The translations under genes were made by a program, and so were the position numbers. 64,000 bases of DNA from Dryas octopetala (lineage: Eukaryota > Streptophyta > Magnoliopsida > Rosales > Rosaceae), in the NCBI GenBank assembly GCA_963921425.1, contig OY992833.1:13557738-13621737 (forward strand), written 5' to 3'. Under the pieces are notes generated by a model. That model searched no databases and was not told where the DNA came from. It worked only from the letters and a program-made list of their open reading frames with translations. Below, piece by piece: positions 59,827 through 64,000 of the stretch (its first letter is position 1; each line of letters begins with the position of its first letter).

Positions 59827-61326
59827 GAAATGAAAATCAACTTTTTTTCAAAATTCCAGCCCATTGGCAGAGATTTTAAAAAGCTGCCCAGAGGACGCTT
59901 TTAGAAATCACATTGAAAATAATCAGGCTGGAACCGATTCCTTGGTTTAATGAAACTTTTGGAATGCCTAAAATGTCCTTATCAATTAAAACAATTTACA
60001 AGTGAAGTCATATATATATATATATATATATATATATCCTTACGTTCGCGCGATCTCTTCAGTCCAAGGCGCACAGTTCTTCTCCCTTCAGCTCTTCTTC
60101 TTTCTTTTTGGTGGGATTCTACACCCAGGTATGTCTTATATTTTTTCATTAATCTTTCTTTCTATTTAATTTTAGGGTTTTATATTTTATCTTCTGTTCT
60201 CTTCAAAATCTCTTGCTCTGTTCTTATTTCCTCTCACAAACCCACTGCACTAATCATTCCTTAAATTCTGAATTTGGAAATCCTATTAACAATTTTGTAT
60301 TTTGTTTGGATTTAATTTTTGTTTTCTTGAGTGGTTTTTTTTATGCAGTCTTTTGTTTGGTTCACAAGTTGAAAATCAGTAGTTCAGATTATCTATTATT
60401 CTATTTGGATATGAAGCTTTCCGTATATTTAAAAATCTTGGCATTTTGTTTTTTCCACACACACCACATACGCTTCCAGATATTCTCAATTATAGGAACT
60501 TCTAAAGAGTAGCACAAGTCCAACACATCAAAGTAGCTTTTCTACAACTTTTCAACTTCCTTGTTTTTATCCTTTTGGGCAGCCGTACTTAATAATTATC
60601 TCCCAAATTTGTGTGTGTGTATGTGTGTGTGAGTGAGAGAGAGAGAGAGAGAGACATACAAACCATAAACAAAGAGGAGGACATAGAGGCTTGTGAAAGT
60701 CAGAAGTTGTATGTTTTAAGTTGTAGAGATATAAGTATTGATTTGTCTATTGGGGTAAAATCCAGATTTAAATGAATTGTAGATAATACTATATATCTTA
60801 ATCATTGGTGGTAGACATGGTGATTCCTCATCTTCCACTTTCTTTTTCTCTGTTAGTTTATTGTTTGATTTGATTGATGTTTGATTGAATTCATTGAGAA
60901 TTCTAAGAGAGAGAATCATTGGTGGTAAAAACAGAAGTAATGACAAGCTTACTAAATTAATTACTGTAATATAAGGAAGTAGAATGTCAATGGAAAAATT
61001 GCAAAAATTATATTTCAATTCTGAATTTTTTCCTCGATGACAACTAGATATGTATGATTATCCCAGAACTAGAATATTAATTAAGCATATATGTTAAACT
61101 AAGTGATAAGTTGGACGCCACATAAATTGTAGCAAGTTTGATTTTGGCCTATTCCTGGTACAGCAGTTTATAACCTTCATGCACAAAAGTACAGGCTCCA
61201 GTATTCAGACTAGCCAGTTTATAGTTATCAATATTATATTATATACACACACAGCTGGGAAAAAAGGATAATAATAGCAACACTACTGCAAATGTGGGAA
61301 ATGGATCCCGAACTTCGGCAATATAG
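59827..61326 (+). other. Harbinger leader region and presumed intron
   Basis: Non-coding except for the leader exon. It contains a (TA)n tract at 60010-60038 and a gt/ga microsatellite at about 60609-60652. Confidence 0.4.
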
Positions 61327-62316
61327 AATGCTCAAACTATAATTAGATTCTGTGATCTGTGTATCAAGGAGGTGGATGCAGGAAATCGTCCTGGTACTCA
61401 TTTTAATAAAATTGATGGGAAAGGTTGGTTGCAAATATTAATAAAGAGACAAGAAGACAATATGATAGATCACAATTGAAAAATAAGTGGGATGCACTCA
61501 AAATTGAATGGAAACTATGGAAAGAACTAATTGGGAAAAAAACCGGTCTCGGGTGGAATTTGACTAGTAATACTGTTGATGCATCTGATGAATGGTGGCA
61601 AAACAAAATTCAGGTGTGTAAACTTATTGCTTTTTAATGATTTGTTTTTTTTACTATAGTATGAAATATGAATTCATTATAATGGTCACATATCTCTAAA
61701 TTGTAGGTAAATTCGAAGTATGCAAAATTTCGTAAGGAGGGCATTAATTCTAAGATGATGGAGAAGTTAGATAGGATGTTCATGAACACCACTGCCACTA
61801 GTAAGCACACTTGGGCACCCTCATCTGGTGCACTTCCAATAGAAAGTGAAGGAGCTCCCAAGGATGATGTTTTTGTAGTTGAAGATAGTGGTAATTCATC
61901 AGATGAGTTCATCAAAATTGAAACTAACGATCAAGCTGTGAAAAGTATTGAAGAAAGGGGGAAAAAGAGATCAACCAATCCAAATGATACACAAGCTAAG
62001 AAAGGAAGGAAAGGTAAAGGAGTTGTTGTAGGGGGAGGGAAGGTGGGAGGTGCTGCAAAATTATCTCAGCAAATTGATCGACTTGTTGATGTTGTTGAAG
62101 GCAGAAGTGCTCCAGTATTATACAGGTTTACATGGCAGTAGTATTCCTGAAGTGATGCAAGTAGTTGAAACTATACATGGAGCAGAGCCTGGTAGCAAGT
62201 TGTGGTGGTTTGCAACTCAGTTATTCATATCTCAAGAGAAGAGAGAGATGTTTTCTTTCATGAAAGATTCTGACCTCAAGCTACAGTATCTTAATCATGA
62301 ATTAGCTAAAATATAA
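61327..62316 (+). pseudogene. Harbinger ORF1, Myb/SANT-like DNA-binding protein
   Basis: The Myb_DNA-bind_3 type domain is recognised by CDLCIKEVDAGNRPGTHF (about 61342-61400), RSQLKNKWDALKIEWKLWKE and WNLTSNTVDASDEWW. Exon borders 61613/61707 join in phase to KYAKFRKEGIN. The C-terminal tail PEVMQVVETIHGAEPGSKLW, then LFISQEKREMF, is typical of plant Harbinger accessory proteins. Such proteins bind the element ends and help import the transposase. Damage: a TAG where the family has Trp (near 61324), a frame change near 61420 (between the glycine-rich words and the VANINKET segment) and another near 62125. It ends at TAA 62314-62316. Confidence 0.75.
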
Positions 62317-62570
62317 GTAGGAGAGATCGACTATTTTAATTTTCAGGGCACTTATTTTGTGTTTATTTTATATTAGGTTATTGACATTATTGTTTGAATT
62401 AGCAATGTTTATTTGGATTGCTAACTTATTATATTTGACTATTATTTGGATAATTTTTTTTTGGTGTTATTTGTTATGATTCCTTTTTATATTTCTGTAT
62501 TTAATATTTGTATGCACGGTGGAATGATGTTTCATGAAAACATATAAAACTTGCATGTTTATTTTAGAGT

Positions 62571-63929
62571 ATGGACATTCCTGAAGATGAAGTGACAAAT
62601 CAAATTATATGCGTATGTGCTCGAGCTATTGAACTTTATTATCTGAAATATATTTATAAAAATCCTTGTATGGATTCTTCTCAAACAGGTAATATTTGGT
62701 TGATGGGAGTGTTAGAAGGAAATGATAGTCGTTGTCATAATCTATTTAGGATGGACAAAGATGTCTTTTATAAGATTATGTGAGGACTTGCAAGTCAATT
62801 ATGGGTTGAAGGGTAGCAGGAGAATGGGTGCTGCTGAGATTTTGGGAATGTTTTTACATATTTTAGGACATGGTGCAGGAAATAGGCTAGCACAAGAACG
62901 ATTTCAATATTCTGGTGAGACTGTGAGTAGATATTTTGGTATTTTACTAGATATTGTATGTCGTATGGCTATAGATGTCATAAAACCATTGGATCCCGAG
63001 TTTAAAACAGTCCCACCAGAAATAATGAGAGATTCCAGATATATGCCTCATTTTAAGGTAATTATTATACTTATTTTGTTTTCATGTAAATTAAGGTTTA
63101 TAATTTTATTTGAAGCCTTTCTTATTATCATTTGTAGGATTGCATTGGTGCTATTGATGGAATACATGTGCATGCCTCAATACCTCCTTGTGATCGATCA
63201 AGTACCATATATTGGAAGGAAGGGAGTACTGACACAAAATATAATGGCCGCATGCAATTTTGACATGCAATTTATATTTGCATGTGCAGGTTGGGAAGGC
63301 ACTGCTCACGATACAAGGGTATTCCTTTCGGTTCTACGAGATCATACTTTGAATTTTCCTAAACCTCTAAATGGTAATTTTTTGAGAAAAAAAATGTGTA
63401 TATAATTTAACTTATTGTTCAATTTATAATTAAACATTATATTATAAACCAAATATATCTTGTATTTTCAGGAAAATATTATCTAGTGGATGCAGGATAC
63501 CCACAAATGAAAGGTTATTTAGGACCATATAAAGGTGAAAGGTATCATCTTCCTGATTTCCGTAGGAGTACTCAACCAATTGGCTATAAAGAAGTATTCA
63601 ACCAAGCACATTCTTCTCTTAGGAGCGTTATTGAACGCACTTTTGGAGTGTGGAAACAAAGATGGAATATATTACGAGACATGCCTAGTTATCCATTCAA
63701 GAAGCAAGTGAAAATAGTTATTGCAACCATGACACTTCATAACTATATAAGAAGGCATGCCCAACGTGACTGTCATTTTGAAGAATGTGGAAATGACCCA
63801 AATGACATCCTAAGTGAAGAGATAGGGAGGGAAGCTCATGCACAAGAAGAAGATGGTCAGGTAGAACAAGAAATGGAGGCATTGAGGAATAATATTGCTG
63901 TAAGTTTAATGAGTGCATCATGTATTTAG
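62571..63929 (+). pseudogene. Harbinger DDE transposase (DDE_Tnp_4) with two frameshifts
   Basis: The N-terminal helical part (RMDKDVFYK) leads to ETVSRYFGILLD and the DDE core. The catalytic residues are all present: Asp in CIGAIDGIHV (about 63159), Asp in YYLVDAGYP (about 63488) and Glu in RSVIERTFGVWKQRW (about 63631), spaced DD47E. Introns are 63058-63137 and 63374-63471. Damage: one extra base near 62777 after FYK, and a 4-bp tandem gatc duplication (63192-63199) that shifts the frame ahead of PYIGRKG. Without these two changes the frame is open. It ends at TAG 63927-63929. It could instead be annotated as an ALP1-like gene, but the neighbours and the 5' end favour a transposon. Confidence 0.82.
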
Positions 63930-64000
63930 ATATTTTAATATATATATATATATATGTAGGAGGAGTTTAGTTATTTTTATAAACCAAAATTATTTAATAT
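63930..64000. other. Right edge, Harbinger 3' region
   Basis: The (TA)n tract at 63936-63956 is followed by AT-rich sequence. The terminus of the transposon has not been reached. Confidence 0.5.

Larger units (their letters stand above)
59811..64000 (+). mobile_element. PIF/Harbinger transposon, left end and both ORFs, running off the window
   Basis: The left end is placed at aggcctgtttggttaag (59811), typical of Harbinger inverted repeats. A pyrimidine-rich leader (60050-60128) ends cacccag then gtatg, a donor. ORF1 is Myb/SANT-like (61327-62316) and ORF2 a DDE transposase (62571-63929), in the usual same-strand order. The right terminus and target duplication are not in the window. Both ORFs have frameshifts, so this copy is probably inactive. 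Confidence 0.8.

Noticed and set aside
62571..63929. Domesticated ALP1-like host gene
   Set aside because: An adjacent Myb-like ORF1, a Harbinger-type left end and two frameshifts point to a decayed transposon.

Overview
The window is nuclear DNA of a flowering plant, almost certainly a eudicot. The evidence is large AT-rich spacers, genes split by introns with GT..AG borders, a SHORT-ROOT-type GRAS gene, a subtilase of the plant SBT family, and several plant-type transposon classes. There is no sign of an operon, CRISPR array or prokaryotic gene, and I cannot name the species.

Layout. 1-10.2 kb is an old CACTA (En/Spm) transposon body. Its TNPA-like gene (1169-8714) is broken by a complete Ty1/copia element (1753-6851, 5-bp target duplication). 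10.6-16.4 kb holds an intact 11-exon gene for an ASCH-domain protein of 403 residues. 17-27 kb is transposon debris: a tRNA-type SINE with an 18-bp target duplication, a decayed Ty3/gypsy reverse transcriptase on the minus strand, a foldback element with a perfect 31-bp inverted repeat, and a 3.07-kb hAT-type element with a perfect 8-bp target duplication. That hAT element carries a cloverleaf MITE and a GC-rich leader-like segment. 27.6-35.3 kb is a second copia element that has itself been entered by a shorter copia relative keeping only gag and protease. 38.9-40.4 kb is the intronless SHORT-ROOT-like gene. 42-48 kb has several MITEs and an unassigned pyrimidine-rich stretch. 48.4-52.1 kb is a minus-strand subtilase with both exons present but a frameshift near its C-terminal domain. 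53.0-58.3 kb (leader to about 59.6 kb) is an intact minus-strand 10-exon gene for a NOM1/Sgd1-type MIF4G-MA3 protein of 801 residues. From 59.8 kb to the right edge is a decayed autonomous PIF/Harbinger element with its Myb-like ORF1 and DDE transposase ORF2.

How the parts relate. The three intact host genes (ASCH protein, SHR-like factor, NOM1 homologue) are unrelated in function and independently transcribed. Most of the rest is transposon DNA in nested layers, and insertion order can be read from it: copia into CACTA, MITE into hAT, gag-protease element into copia.

I see no convincing new functional system. The most unusual signals are two tiny poly(A) insertions (39 and 22 bp) with perfect 17- and 16-bp target duplications, the gag-protease-only copia derivative, the hAT element with promoter-like cargo, and MITEs whose arms fold on themselves. 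Exon borders, domain names and divergence counts were worked out by eye from the sequence and from knowledge of the families; no search was run.
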